A DNA stretch of 64,000 nucleotides from CALNXN01 sp942490645 (GCA_942490645.1 CALNXN010000011.1:186001-250000), one strand, 5' to 3'. Positions 1 to 7,981 are shown, numbered from the stretch's first letter. Made by a program: numbers and translations. Notes: generated by a model from the letters alone, not told the origin.

Positions 1-85
1 AGTTCCCCCACAATGGAAACCGTTCCGGCCCCCGGGACAGCCAGTTTCAGGCAACGGGGAAGGTTTGTTCAAAGGAGCACGAGAC

Positions 86-865
86 ATGGCAAAACCGATT
101 ATGGCCAAGGCAACCGCCGTATGGCTGGTGGACAACACAACGATCAGCTTCAAGCAGATCGCGGATTTCGTGGGCATGCACGAGTTGGAAGTGCAGGGCA
201 TCGCGGATGGCGACGTGGCGGCTGGCGTCAAAGGGTTTGACCCGATTGCCAACAATCAACTGACGCAAGAAGAAATCGACGCGGCACAAGACAGCCCGAC
301 GCATAAGCTGACGCTGAAATTCAACGCCGCCGCACAAGGCGAGGAAAAGCGCCGAGGCCCGCGCTATACGCCGTTGTCCAAGCGTCAGGACCGGCCTGCG
401 TCGATCCTGTGGTTGGTCAAGTTTCACCCCGAACTGACCGATGGCCAGATCAGCAAGTTGGTTGGCACGACCAAGCCGACCATTCAGGCGATCCGCGAGC
501 GGACACATTGGAACATCTCCAACATTCAGCCGATTGATCCGGTTGCGCTTGGGCTGTGCAAGCAGTCCGAATTGGATGCGGTTGTGCAAAAGGCCGCCGC
601 GAAGAAGGCTGCAGATGCGCCGGTGATGAGCGATGATGAGCGCCGCAAGCTGGTAAGCACCGAGCAAAGCCTTGGGATGGACGCGGAACCCAAGATGCCC
701 ACGGCCATTGAGGGTCTTGAGACGTTTACCCTGTCCGGGACATCCGATGAAGACACCGAAGAAGAAACCGCCGGTGACTTTTCCGATGCGGAGAGCTTTT
801 TCAACCTGCCCGATGGCGCGCATGACGACGAAGACGAAGATGACGAGGCCGACGCAAAGCGTTGA
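86..865 (+). CDS. trcR: TrcR/DUF1013 cell-cycle transcriptional regulator
   Basis: Predicted 259-residue cytoplasmic DNA-binding regulator of the DUF1013 family, named TrcR in Rhodobacterales. The N-terminal part (about residues 1-60) and a second block (about 100-150, around SKLVGTTKPTIQAIRERT) look like helix-turn-helix segments. The C-terminus is strongly acidic, with a D/E run just before the stop. The ATG at 86 is chosen because AAAGGAG lies 7-12 bases upstream and MAKPIMAKATAVWL is the usual family start; an in-frame ATG at 65 has no good ribosome site. A strong terminator follows, so the gene ends its own unit. The family assignment is secure; the regulatory targets cannot be read from this sequence. 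Confidence 0.9.
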   Translation: MAKPIMAKATAVWLVDNTTISFKQIADFVGMHELEVQGIADGDVAAGVKGFDPIANNQLTQEEIDAAQDSPTHKLTLKFNAAAQGEEKRRGPRYTPLSKRQDRPASILWLVKFHPELTDGQISKLVGTTKPTIQAIRERTHWNISNIQPIDPVALGLCKQSELDAVVQKAAAKKAADAPVMSDDERRKLVSTEQSLGMDAEPKMPTAIEGLETFTLSGTSDEDTEEETAGDFSDAESFFNLPDGAHDDEDEDDEADAKR

Positions 866-886
866 GCTGATAGGTGCACTGAAACA

Positions 887-917
887 AAAGCCGGGGCGCA
901 AGCGCTCCGGCTTTTTC
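887..917 (+). terminator. Rho-independent terminator of trcR
   Basis: The arms AAAAGCCGGGGCGC and GCGCTCCGGCTTTTT form a GC-rich stem with a tiny loop and end in a T run, 22 bases after the trcR stop. The A/T-flanked stem could also work from the opposite side. Confidence 0.85.
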
Positions 918-1019
918 ATGTGTACGGGGGTGTGGTATGCGAGCCACGCTGACGCCGGGCGATGAATAATTGCATCGCATTGAAATTAAGGGCTTGCGCG
1001 AATCCCAAATGAGCGTAAA

Positions 1020-1158
1020 TGCGCCTCACAGACGCCAACGCACGCGCCTCTGGCCGGTCAGTTCATACCCTGACTGACCCGCGTTTATGTAGCGACGGTA
1101 ACGTCTCTTGAAACGACCTTTGGGGTGATCCTGCCCCACTTGCTCTTTGGAGATGACC
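1020..1158 (+). promoter_or_regulatory. Candidate speF-type leader upstream of the decarboxylase
   Basis: The 290-base gap before the decarboxylase holds no ORF but is rich in inverted repeats: GGTCAGT (1056-1062) with ACTGACC (1073-1079), ACGGTAACGT near 1095, and GGGGTG...CCCC just before the Shine-Dalgarno site. Alphaproteobacterial ornithine decarboxylase genes are known to carry a structured 5' leader (the speF motif), and the position fits. The assignment is from position and structure only; a covariance-model search was not possible. Confidence 0.45.
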
Positions 1159-2419
1159 ATGAACGCTACAGTCCCCGGCGCCTTGCGCGCCGCCATTCCT
1201 GTCTATGCCGATACCGCAGCTGCATACATCGCGTCGCACACATTTGATCGGCCGACATTGGTGATCAGTCGTGCACGGGTTGCGGCGCAGTATGACGCGT
1301 TGAAATCCGGATTGGGCGATGCGCATGTGCATTACGCGGTCAAGGCGAACCCGGCACCTGAACTGATCGAAATGCTGGTGTCCAAGGGCTCGGGGTTTGA
1401 TGCAGCCTCGCGTCAGGAAATCGAATTGTGCCTCAGCAAAGGCGCCGATCCAGCGCATATCTCCTTTGGCAATACCATCAAGCGTGCGTCCGACATTGCA
1501 TTTGCCTATGCGGCAGGGGTGACACTGTTTGCCGCTGACAGCGAAGCGGAGCTGGACAAGATCGCAGCGCATGCGCCGGGCGCGCGCGTCTACATCCGCC
1601 TGATCGTCGAGAATTCGCTGGCGGGGGAAGGAGGGGGGGGGGGAGAAGGGGGGGGGGGAGGGCGGAAGGAGAAGGAGAGAGGGAAGAGGCCAGAGAGGGA
1701 GGGGGACGGGGGATTGGCCGCTAAGCCGCAAATTCGGCTGTGCGCCGTCGCTGCTGCCATCGCTTTTGGCTTATGCACAGGCCTTGGGCCTTGTGCCGTT
1801 TGGCCTTTCATTTCATGTCGGTTCGCAAACACGTGAGGCGGCCTTCTGGACCCCAGTGTTAGACCAAGTTGCACCGCTATGGCATGCCGCGCGCGCTGCG
1901 GGCCATGACTTGCAGCTCCTGAACATTGGTGGCGGGTTCCCGGCATTCTACGGGCAAAGCGTTCAGGCGCCTCGCGCCTATGCCGCGGCGGTGATGCAGG
2001 CTGTCTATGACCGCTTTGGCGATGTGGCCGAGGTCATGGCAGAACCGGGTCGTGGGTTGGTGGCCGAAGCGGGGCACATTGTGGCAGAAGTCATGCTGGT
2101 GTCGCGCAAATCCAACGATGATCTACACCGCTGGGTGTACCTCGATATCGGGCGCTTCTCGGGCCTGGCCGAGACAGAAGGCGAAGCGATCCGCTATCAA
2201 TTCGTCACGCACCATGATGGTGGCGAAACCGGGCCTTGCATTCTGGCCGGTCCGTCCTGCGATAGCGCCGACATTCTCTATGAAAAGCGCCCAGTGCAGT
2301 TGCCTTTGGCATTGCGTGACGGAGATCGCATCGTGATCCGCAATTGCGGGGCTTACACGTCTAGCTACTCGTCTGTTGGCTTTAACGGTTTTCCGCCGCT
2401 GGATGTGATTGTCATCTGA
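1159..2419 (+). pseudogene. Ornithine/lysine-type decarboxylase (PLP fold III), frameshifted by a G-rich insertion
   Basis: Group IV (eukaryote-like) ornithine decarboxylase: a PLP-dependent alanine-racemase-fold enzyme making putrescine from ornithine (or cadaverine from lysine). The PLP lysine is in HYAVKANPAPE, the active-site Cys-Asp in GPSCDSADILYE, and the C-terminus is FNGFPPLDVIVI. The start is the ATG at 1159, 7 bases after TTTGGAG. Codons 1159-1623 and 1712-2419 join perfectly (ENSLA then DWPLSRKFGCAPS) into a normal protein of about 390 residues, but 88 extra bases (1624-1711) separate them and shift the frame. As written, translation ends at 1836 after 225 residues. The rest of the gene shows no decay, so the break is recent or a sequence error. 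Confidence 0.88.
1624..1711 (+). repeat. 88-bp T-free G/A low-complexity insertion inside the decarboxylase
   Basis: This stretch is almost pure G and A with four C and no T, and includes two runs of eleven G (1633-1643 and 1648-1658). It is unlike all other sequence in the window. Removing it restores an exact decarboxylase reading frame across the junction. Its length is 3n+1, and because T is absent it contains no stop codon in any forward frame. Confidence 0.95.
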
Positions 2420-2438
2420 CGGTCCGCGCGACGGAAAG

Positions 2439-2471
2439 CGACGGCCCACGCCGGGGAGGAGTGGGCCGTCG
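2439..2471. terminator. Perfect hairpin after the decarboxylase
   Basis: CGACGGCCCAC (2439-2449) and GTGGGCCGTCG (2461-2471) form an 11-bp perfect stem with an 11-base loop, 20 bases after the decarboxylase stop. No T run follows, so this is a possible weak or factor-assisted terminator or an mRNA-stabilising hairpin. Confidence 0.5.
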
Positions 2472-2566
2472 AGACGCGTGTCTTGGTGTCATCCCATTGT
2501 CGCCATTTTCACCCCTTATTTGCAGGATACGCTGACACCGTTTCGAAACTGGAAAACGGGTATGAC

Positions 2567-3166
2567 ATGGGACGAAATTGGAATCCTTTTCGCCGCAAGG
2601 CCAGCGCGCCCGAAGGCGTGTTCGTCGTTGCGCAGTTGAATGCAAAATTGCAGCCGCTGGACAGGGCGGAGCAATTTGAAGAGCCGCTGAACAAGATCCT
2701 CTCGGAGCTGGGTCTGGGCGAAGTGACCGGGGGTGGTACGATGTTGCTGCCCGACCATGCAGGCATCGTTTATTGCGACGTAGAAGTGCTGTTACCTGAA
2801 GTGACGCCAGAAACACTTGAACTGATGATGCAGCAGTTGGAAGAGTTGGGTGCGCCCAAGGGATCACTGCTCAAGATCGATGGGCGGGAGGACATGGAGT
2901 TCGGTACACTGGACGGTTTGGCTTTGCACCTCAATGGGACGGATTTGCCTGATGAGGTCTATGAAACCTCCGATATCAACGAAGTGATCGAGACCTGTGA
3001 CGCTTTGCTGGAAGAAATCGGCGCATTTCGAGGGCACTGGGAAGGAGCGACCGAAACCAGCCTGTTTTTCTATGGGGAGCGTTTCGGTCTGATGAAGGCT
3101 GCATTGGAAGATTTCATCGCGACCGAACCACTGTGTCAAAAGGCGCGGATCGAAAAAATCGCCTGA
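2567..3166 (+). CDS. Conserved-looking protein of unknown function
   Basis: Soluble acidic protein of 199 residues that I do not recognise. It starts MGRNWNPFRRK; the ATG at 2567 follows GGAAAACGGG, while the longer frame from 2483 begins inside the hairpin/intergenic zone and reads like noncoding sequence. There is no signal peptide, membrane helix or obvious catalytic motif. The middle (about residues 45-90) alternates strands and an EL-rich helix, and the C-terminal half is rich in Glu/Leu helices, giving the impression of a small alpha/beta protein. It stands alone between the decarboxylase and the converging recR. The coding call rests on sustained amino-acid-like composition and good third-position GC bias. 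Confidence 0.75.
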   Translation: MGRNWNPFRRKASAPEGVFVVAQLNAKLQPLDRAEQFEEPLNKILSELGLGEVTGGGTMLLPDHAGIVYCDVEVLLPEVTPETLELMMQQLEELGAPKGSLLKIDGREDMEFGTLDGLALHLNGTDLPDEVYETSDINEVIETCDALLEEIGAFRGHWEGATETSLFFYGERFGLMKAALEDFIATEPLCQKARIEKIA

Positions 3167-3175
3167 GGCCGCGTA

Positions 3176-3769
3176 TCAGATGGATTTGCGCGCCCGCATT
3201 GCCGCGGTGATTGTGCCGTCGTCCAGATAATCCAACTCGCCGCCGATGGGCACGCCCTGGGCCAGCGACGTCAGCCGCACGCGGTCGCCTAACTGGTCGG
3301 CGATGTAATGCGCTGTGGTCTGTCCATCGATTGTGGCGTTGAGTGCCAGAATGACTTCGCTGATGTTCTCGGTCGCAACGCGATCCGCAAGCCGCGGGAT
3401 GCGCAGTTCTTCCGGACCGATCGCATCAAGGGCCGACAGCGTGCCGCCCAGAACATGGTAGCGCCCCTTGAACACCCCAGAGCGTTCCATCGCCCAAAGA
3501 TCCGCCACGTCCTCTACCACGCAAAGTTCGCCATTGGCGCGCTTTTCGGACGTGCAGATATCGCAAATATCAGTGGTACCGACGTTGCCGCAATTCAAGC
3601 ATTCGCGCGCCGTCACGGCCACTGTTTGCATCACGTCTGCCAAGGGCGTGAGCAAAAGGCTGCGCTTGCGGATCATATGTAAAACGGCACGCCGCGCAGA
3701 GCGGGGGCCGAGGCCCGGCAATTTGGCCATCATTTCGATCAGGGCGTCGATGTCTTTTGTGCTGCTCAA
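3176..3769 (-). CDS. recR: Recombination protein RecR
   Basis: RecR loads RecA with RecF/RecO during gap repair. The 197-residue frame shows the helix-hairpin-helix LPGLGPRSARRA, a four-cysteine zinc finger (CLNC then CDIC) and a Toprim domain beginning CVVEDVADLWAME. The start is set at a TTG (3769) giving the family-length N-terminus SSTKDIDALIEMM, with AAAGG 8 bases upstream. An in-frame ATG at 3844 would add 25 residues read from a common intergenic element and is rejected. It is the last gene of dnaX-ybaB-recR, an arrangement conserved widely in bacteria. Confidence 0.95.
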   Translation of the reverse strand: MSSTKDIDALIEMMAKLPGLGPRSARRAVLHMIRKRSLLLTPLADVMQTVAVTARECLNCGNVGTTDICDICTSEKRANGELCVVEDVADLWAMERSGVFKGRYHVLGGTLSALDAIGPEELRIPRLADRVATENISEVILALNATIDGQTTAHYIADQLGDRVRLTSLAQGVPIGGELDYLDDGTITAAMRARKSI

Positions 3770-3793
3770 GCCAAGTGCCTTTGTCGCGTGTGC

Positions 3794-3846
3794 CGATATT
3801 TTTTTGCCTCCGGCGGAGGTATTTGGGACGAAGTGGAGACCCAAGA
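3794..3846. repeat. Intergenic CCTCCGGCGGAGG element between ybaB and recR
   Basis: A T run, then the 13-base GCCTCCGGCGGAGG palindrome, then TATTTGGGACGAAGTGGAGACC. From memory, closely related CCTCCGGCGG(G/A)-(G/A)-TATTT elements are frequent between genes in Rhodobacteraceae genomes; only one copy is present here. It occupies the gap between ybaB and recR and, read on the minus strand, generates the spurious VPNTSAGGKKI extension of recR. Function unknown, possibly an mRNA 3'-end or processing hairpin. Confidence 0.55.
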
Positions 3847-3848
3847 GG

Positions 3849-4193
3849 TCAGAATGGCAGCTTCATGTCCTTGGGCAGGCCGAGGCCTTCGGTCAACTTG
3901 CCCATTTCCTCTTGTGCTTTTTCGGCAGCTTTCGCCTGAGCGTCCTTGATTGCGGCGAGGATCAGATCTTCGACGACTTCCTTGTCATCGCCATTGAAAA
4001 TCGATGGGTCGATGTCGAGGGATTTCAGGTCTCCCTTGGCGGAGGCAGTCGCCTTGACGAGGCCCGCGCCGCTTTCGCCGGTGACCATGACGTTGTGCAG
4101 GTCTTCTTGCATTTGCGCCATCTTGCCCTGCATTTCCTGCGCGGCTTTCATCATTTTGGCCATGTCACCCATGGCGCCTAATCCTTTGAGCAT
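3849..4193 (-). CDS. ybaB: YbaB/EbfC nucleoid-associated protein
   Basis: Small (114-residue) DNA-binding protein of the YbaB/EbfC family, which acts as a dimer. Start MLKGLGAMGDMAKMMKAAQEM; the Met-rich N-terminal helix, the central beta portion (VMVTGESGAGLVKATASAKG) and the C-terminal EEMGKLTEGLGLP are all typical. It lies 64 bases downstream of dnaX and about 80 upstream of recR on the same strand, the standard trio. The longer frame to 4439 overlaps dnaX and is a shadow. Confidence 0.95.
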   Translation of the reverse strand: MLKGLGAMGDMAKMMKAAQEMQGKMAQMQEDLHNVMVTGESGAGLVKATASAKGDLKSLDIDPSIFNGDDKEVVEDLILAAIKDAQAKAAEKAQEEMGKLTEGLGLPKDMKLPF

Positions 4194-4257
4194 TGTGATG
4201 GTCCTTATGTCATGTGCTTTGAGCAGTATATGCGGGTTTGGGCCTGCCGGAACAAGG

Positions 4258-6012
4258 TCAGTCCTCTTCAAAAGGATCCCATTCGTCTTCGACCTCTGGC
4301 AGGGCCTCCTGAACGGCTTCGGCTGCGATGTCTTCGGGTGTGCGAATGGCCATGATCTTGGCCTTCGGAAACTGGGCCATCGCGGCCTGAACCAACGGGT
4401 GCTCTTTTGCCTGCGCGCGCAGAGCGTATTCCTTGGCATTGCGCACCTGATCGATGGACTTTGCGCCGCCGTCGTCGACCACCGTCACGACCCAGCGGTT
4501 GCCCGTCCACATTTGCAGGCGTTGTCCCAAACGCTGAGCAAGATCGCGGGGTGCGCTGTCGCCTGGACGAAATTCGATGCGGCCGGGTTGATAGGCGACA
4601 AGGTGGACGCCGGTTTCCACGTCGACCAGCAGTTTGCCGTCACGGTTGGCGCGGATCAATTCGACGACGTGTTCGAATGTGGGGAAGCGCGCGAGGGCAG
4701 CATCGGCGTCTATGGCGCGTGCTGTGGCGGGACCCGATCCCGCAGATCCGCCAGACGCAGGTGCCGCGCGCGACTGATGTACCGTGCCGGCGCTCGCTGC
4801 ATGACCACTTGTCGCGAGGCTTCCTCCAGGCGGTGGGGGTGGCGGTGTCGTGCTGTCGAGTTTGCGTAGCAATTCTTCGGGCGTCGGTAGGTCAGCCACA
4901 TGTGTCAGGCGAATGATCGCCATTTCTGCAGCCATCATCGCGTTGGGTGCGCTGGCGACCTCATCCAAAGCTTTGAGCAGCATCTGCCAGAGCCGGGTCA
5001 GCACGCGCATGGGCAGTTGTTCTGCCATGGTGAGGCCGCGGTCGCGTTCCTGTGGCGATACAGTCGGGTCTTCGGCAGCTTCGGGTGTGATCTTGACGAC
5101 CGACACCCAATGCGTGATTTCCGCCAGATCGCGCAGCACCGCCATTGGATCGGCCCCATCGGCATATTGCCCGCTGAGTTCGGTAAGCGCGCCAGCCGCA
5201 TCGCCGCGCAGGATCATGTCAAAGAGATCAAGCACACGACCCCGGTCGGCAAGCCCAAGCATGGCGCGCACTTGTATCGCGGTTGTCTCGCCCGCGCCGT
5301 GGCTGATGGCCTGATCCAGCAGAGAAGTCGCATCGCGTGCGGATCCTTCGGCGGCGCGGGTGATCAATGCCAACGCATCATCGGCGATTTGCGCGCCTTC
5401 GCTGTCGGCGATACGGCGCAGCATGGCGATCATGACCTCGGGCTCGATCCGGCGCAAATCAAACCGCTGGCAACGTGACAGAACTGTCACCGGAACCTTG
5501 CGTATTTCTGTCGTGGCAAAGATGAATTTGACGTGGGCGGGTGGCTCTTCCAGCGTTTTGAGCAGCGCGTTGAAGGCCGAGGTGCTGAGCATGTGCACCT
5601 CGTCGATGATGTAGATCTTGTAGCGGGCGGACGCGGCACGGTAATGAACGGAATCGATTATTTCGCGGATGTCGCCCACGCCGGTGCGCGAGGCGGCGTC
5701 CATTTCCATCACGTCGACGTGGCGGCCTTCCATGATGGCCACGCAATGTTCGCATTGACCGCACGGGTCGGTGGTGGGGCCGCTGGTACCGTCGGGGCCG
5801 ATGCAGTTCATGCCCTTCGCGATGATGCGTGCGGTCGTCGTTTTGCCTGTTCCACGGATACCGGTCATCACGAATGCCTGTGCGATGCGGTCCGCTTCAA
5901 ACGCATTTTTCAGCGTGCGCACCATGGCATCTTGCCCCACCAGATCGGCAAAGGTTTCGGGCCGGTATTTCCGGGCCAAGACCTGATAGGCTGGCTGCGG
6001 GGTATCGTTCAT
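4258..6012 (-). CDS. dnaX: DNA polymerase III subunits gamma/tau
   Basis: Clamp-loader ATPase of the replicative polymerase, 584 residues. N-terminal AAA+ module with Walker A (GIRGTGKTTTARI), a zinc site (CGQCEHC), Walker B (IIDEVHMLS) and SRC arginine finger (LSRCQRFDLRR). A linker rich in Pro/Ala/Ser near residues 405-445 separates it from the tau-type C-terminal domain. The start ATG at 6012 follows GGAGGCACC at ideal spacing; the earlier ATG at 6102 has no such site. First gene of the dnaX-ybaB-recR operon. Confidence 0.97.
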   Translation of the reverse strand: MNDTPQPAYQVLARKYRPETFADLVGQDAMVRTLKNAFEADRIAQAFVMTGIRGTGKTTTARIIAKGMNCIGPDGTSGPTTDPCGQCEHCVAIMEGRHVDVMEMDAASRTGVGDIREIIDSVHYRAASARYKIYIIDEVHMLSTSAFNALLKTLEEPPAHVKFIFATTEIRKVPVTVLSRCQRFDLRRIEPEVMIAMLRRIADSEGAQIADDALALITRAAEGSARDATSLLDQAISHGAGETTAIQVRAMLGLADRGRVLDLFDMILRGDAAGALTELSGQYADGADPMAVLRDLAEITHWVSVVKITPEAAEDPTVSPQERDRGLTMAEQLPMRVLTRLWQMLLKALDEVASAPNAMMAAEMAIIRLTHVADLPTPEELLRKLDSTTPPPPPPGGSLATSGHAASAGTVHQSRAAPASGGSAGSGPATARAIDADAALARFPTFEHVVELIRANRDGKLLVDVETGVHLVAYQPGRIEFRPGDSAPRDLAQRLGQRLQMWTGNRWVVTVVDDGGAKSIDQVRNAKEYALRAQAKEHPLVQAAMAQFPKAKIMAIRTPEDIAAEAVQEALPEVEDEWDPFEED

Positions 6013-6179
6013 GGTGCCTCCGGGCGGGGGATTCGTCTGGAAGGTCAGACTAAGCCTGCCGGTCTGCGGCGTCCAGCAATCACAGGGATCAAAGGATCGC
6101 ACCCTTTGCCGGGCTCGCTATGGCCATGGCCGTTGCGAGGCGTGTGAAACTGAGCGATGACTGTCCCTCGACATGCGAA
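6013..6179. other. Region upstream of dnaX, no gene seen
   Basis: Apart from the dnaX ribosome site and presumably its promoter, I find no ORF with coding character, no tRNA and no strong inverted repeat here. It merges into the decayed DUF202 sequence. Confidence 0.5.
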
Positions 6180-6442
6180 GTGCTGAGACACTGCAGCGTT
6201 TCGCAGGTTTGTCGATGTGCTGAACGGTAGATCAGTTCGGTCAAGATCAAGCGCATTCAAGCGACGGGTTTGGCAATTCGTGTTGACCTCTATAGTCCGA
6301 AGATGGCGCACAGGGTAATTGCAACGTCGAACGCTCCCAACCCTGCGTCCATCCAAGCGGACAACATGTGTTCATTGGCTAGGATGGTTTTGTCTTCGGC
6401 AAGTTTGGTTCTGGTTTCGGAGTGATCGCTGTTGTCTGACAT
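6180..6442 (-). pseudogene. Decayed DUF202 (YidH-like) membrane protein gene
   Basis: The first 50 codons from the ATG at 6442 read MSDNSDHSETRTKLAEDKTILANEH..., which matches the conserved opening of DUF202 proteins (R-T-x-L-A-x-E-R-T-x-L-A), then stop at 6290 after the first helix (family length about 110-120). A second frame just downstream (about 6293-6180) contains TRRLNALDLDRTDLPFSTS, which resembles the region of these proteins between helices two and three. The pattern suggests an old gene with an internal deletion and frameshift. The N-terminal match is clear; the downstream match is tentative. Confidence 0.5.
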
Positions 6443-6504
6443 GGGCCTATAGTGCCATTCTGGCAGCAAGTGACACGTTATCAACTGTGATGAAGGGGTG
6501 CGGT

Positions 6505-7350
6505 ATGCGGTTGCGGGGTATTCGGAAGAGTAAGAACGTCGAAGTGCGCGGTGGTGGCACGCGTCGGGTGTCGGGGCGCTCAGGCGGGCTCGGAATTGGG
6601 GCGGTGTTGCTGTTGCTGGCGATCGGCTATTTCACCGGGATCGACGTCAGTCCGCTCTTGCAGGGCCAAAGCCCGGCGCAAGTGCAGCAGTCCGCGCCCT
6701 CGACCGAACAGGAACAGCGCGCGACGGAGTTCACGGCCCGCGTTCTGGCCACGACCGAAGACGTTTGGACCAAGGTTTTTGCTGAGCAGTTGGGCCGGCA
6801 GTATGTTCCTCCGAAGCTGGTGGTTTTTTCGGGCGTGACGCAAAGCGCATGTGGTGGTGCATCTGGCGCCACGGGGCCATTCTATTGTCCGGCGGACCAG
6901 CAGGCGTACCTCGATACGCAATTTTTTGCGGTCATGTCGCAACGCATGGGGGCGGGCGGCGATTTTGCCGCGGCTTACGTCATCGCACATGAGGTCGCGC
7001 ATCACGTGCAAAATGAACTGGGCATATTGCCCAAAGTCGATGCGCAGCGTCGTGTTTCAAGCCAGGCGGAGGCCAATGCGCTGACCGTTCGGTTGGAGTT
7101 GATGGCTGACTGTTTGTCCGGTGTCTGGGCCAGCAACGTGCAAGGTCTGATGGAACGCGGTGATCTCGAAGAGGCACTGAATGCAGCGCGCATGATCGGG
7201 GATGACCATTTGCAGCGTCAGGCCGGACGGGTGCCGCAGCCGCATACATTCACCCATGGCACGTCAGAACAGCGGTCGCGCTGGTTCGGACGGGGTTACG
7301 ATTCGGGTCAGGTCGGGCAATGCGACACCTTTGCGGCGCGGCAGCTTTAG
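6505..7350 (+). CDS. Neutral zinc metallopeptidase, YpfJ family
   Basis: Membrane-anchored putative zinc peptidase of 281 residues. After a basic, Gly-rich N-terminus (RLRGIRKSKNVEVRGGG) comes one transmembrane helix (about 34-50), then the catalytic domain with HEVAHH at residues 162-167 and a downstream Glu in LRLELMADC (Glu198) as likely third ligand. Paired cysteines occur in QSACGG/FYCPAD and later. The ATG at 6505 follows AAGGGG with good spacing; ATG 6490 is an alternative. Its 3' end overlaps the converging TetR gene by 4 bases. Substrate unknown for the family. Confidence 0.88.
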   Translation: MRLRGIRKSKNVEVRGGGTRRVSGRSGGLGIGAVLLLLAIGYFTGIDVSPLLQGQSPAQVQQSAPSTEQEQRATEFTARVLATTEDVWTKVFAEQLGRQYVPPKLVVFSGVTQSACGGASGATGPFYCPADQQAYLDTQFFAVMSQRMGAGGDFAAAYVIAHEVAHHVQNELGILPKVDAQRRVSSQAEANALTVRLELMADCLSGVWASNVQGLMERGDLEEALNAARMIGDDHLQRQAGRVPQPHTFTHGTSEQRSRWFGRGYDSGQVGQCDTFAARQL

Positions 7351-7907
7351 GCGTCGGGTATAACGTCCGGCAAGCGGCGCAGGACGTCTGAGGATCGACG
7401 TGCGCGCGCCAGTTGCCAGCCCCCCTGGATCAGAACGAACACATGTTCGGATTGCTTTTGGGCACTGTCCGGATCAAGGCCCAGACGATCGGCATGATCC
7501 TGCACTTCGGTGATCCAGCCATCGTAAAGCCGTTGGGCGTAGTCGCGAAATTCCGTATTGTCCGGCCCTTCAAAGAGGGTGGCAGCGATAGGGCACCCAT
7601 CCCACTGGCCCGATAGGTCGAACAGTTTTGCGATTTTGTGGCAAAGTGTGGTCGCGCCGTCCTTGAAGGTCTCCGCTTCTGCAAAGCTGGAGGCGATCAG
7701 CCTCAACATCTCGTCGGATGCCCAAGTGGCTGCAGCCATCGCCAGATCGGATTTGCCATCCGGAAAGTGATGATAGAGCGAACCCTTGGGCGCCTTTGCA
7801 TCGGCCAGAAGGTCATTCAGGCCGACACCATGATACCCGCGGGTGCGAAACAAGTTGGCGGCAGAACGGATCAGACGGTCTTTGGTAGGAAGAGGGCGCT
7901 GTGTCAT
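7347..7907 (-). CDS. TetR-family transcriptional regulator
   Basis: 186-residue repressor-type regulator. The N-terminal HTH is canonical (TRGYHGVGLNDLLADAKAPKGSLYHHF, about residues 22-48). The C-terminal part has the GCPIAAT segment and Trp/aromatic pocket residues of the LmrA/YxaF-like branch. Start ATG at 7907 opens 19 bases from two tandem palindromes (7927-7962) that lie between it and the divergent hydrolase remnant, the usual layout for autoregulation plus control of one neighbour. The ligand cannot be deduced. Confidence 0.92.
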   Translation of the reverse strand: MTQRPLPTKDRLIRSAANLFRTRGYHGVGLNDLLADAKAPKGSLYHHFPDGKSDLAMAAATWASDEMLRLIASSFAEAETFKDGATTLCHKIAKLFDLSGQWDGCPIAATLFEGPDNTEFRDYAQRLYDGWITEVQDHADRLGLDPDSAQKQSEHVFVLIQGGWQLARARRSSDVLRRLPDVIPDA

Positions 7908-7926
7908 GCGTGCATGTTGACACGGT

Positions 7927-7942
7927 TGGACCGATTGGTCCA
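7927..7942. promoter_or_regulatory. TetR-type operator, site 1 (perfect palindrome)
   Basis: TGGACCGATTGGTCCA is a 16-bp palindrome with perfect 6-bp arms in the tetR/hydrolase divergent gap. Its arms resemble the ACC...GGT half-sites of many TetR-family operators. A TTGACA (7917-7922) abuts it on the left. Confidence 0.75.
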
Positions 7943-7946
7943 GCGT

Positions 7947-7962
7947 TGGGCCAGGTGGTCCA
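7947..7962. promoter_or_regulatory. TetR-type operator, site 2 (imperfect copy)
   Basis: TGGGCCAGGTGGTCCA repeats site 1 with its centre exactly 20 bp away (about two helical turns), keeping TGG-CC and GGTCCA. Two dimers could bind the same DNA face. It lies 20 bases before the hydrolase start. Confidence 0.65.
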
Positions 7963-7981
7963 GTGCGTGAGGAAAAACACT

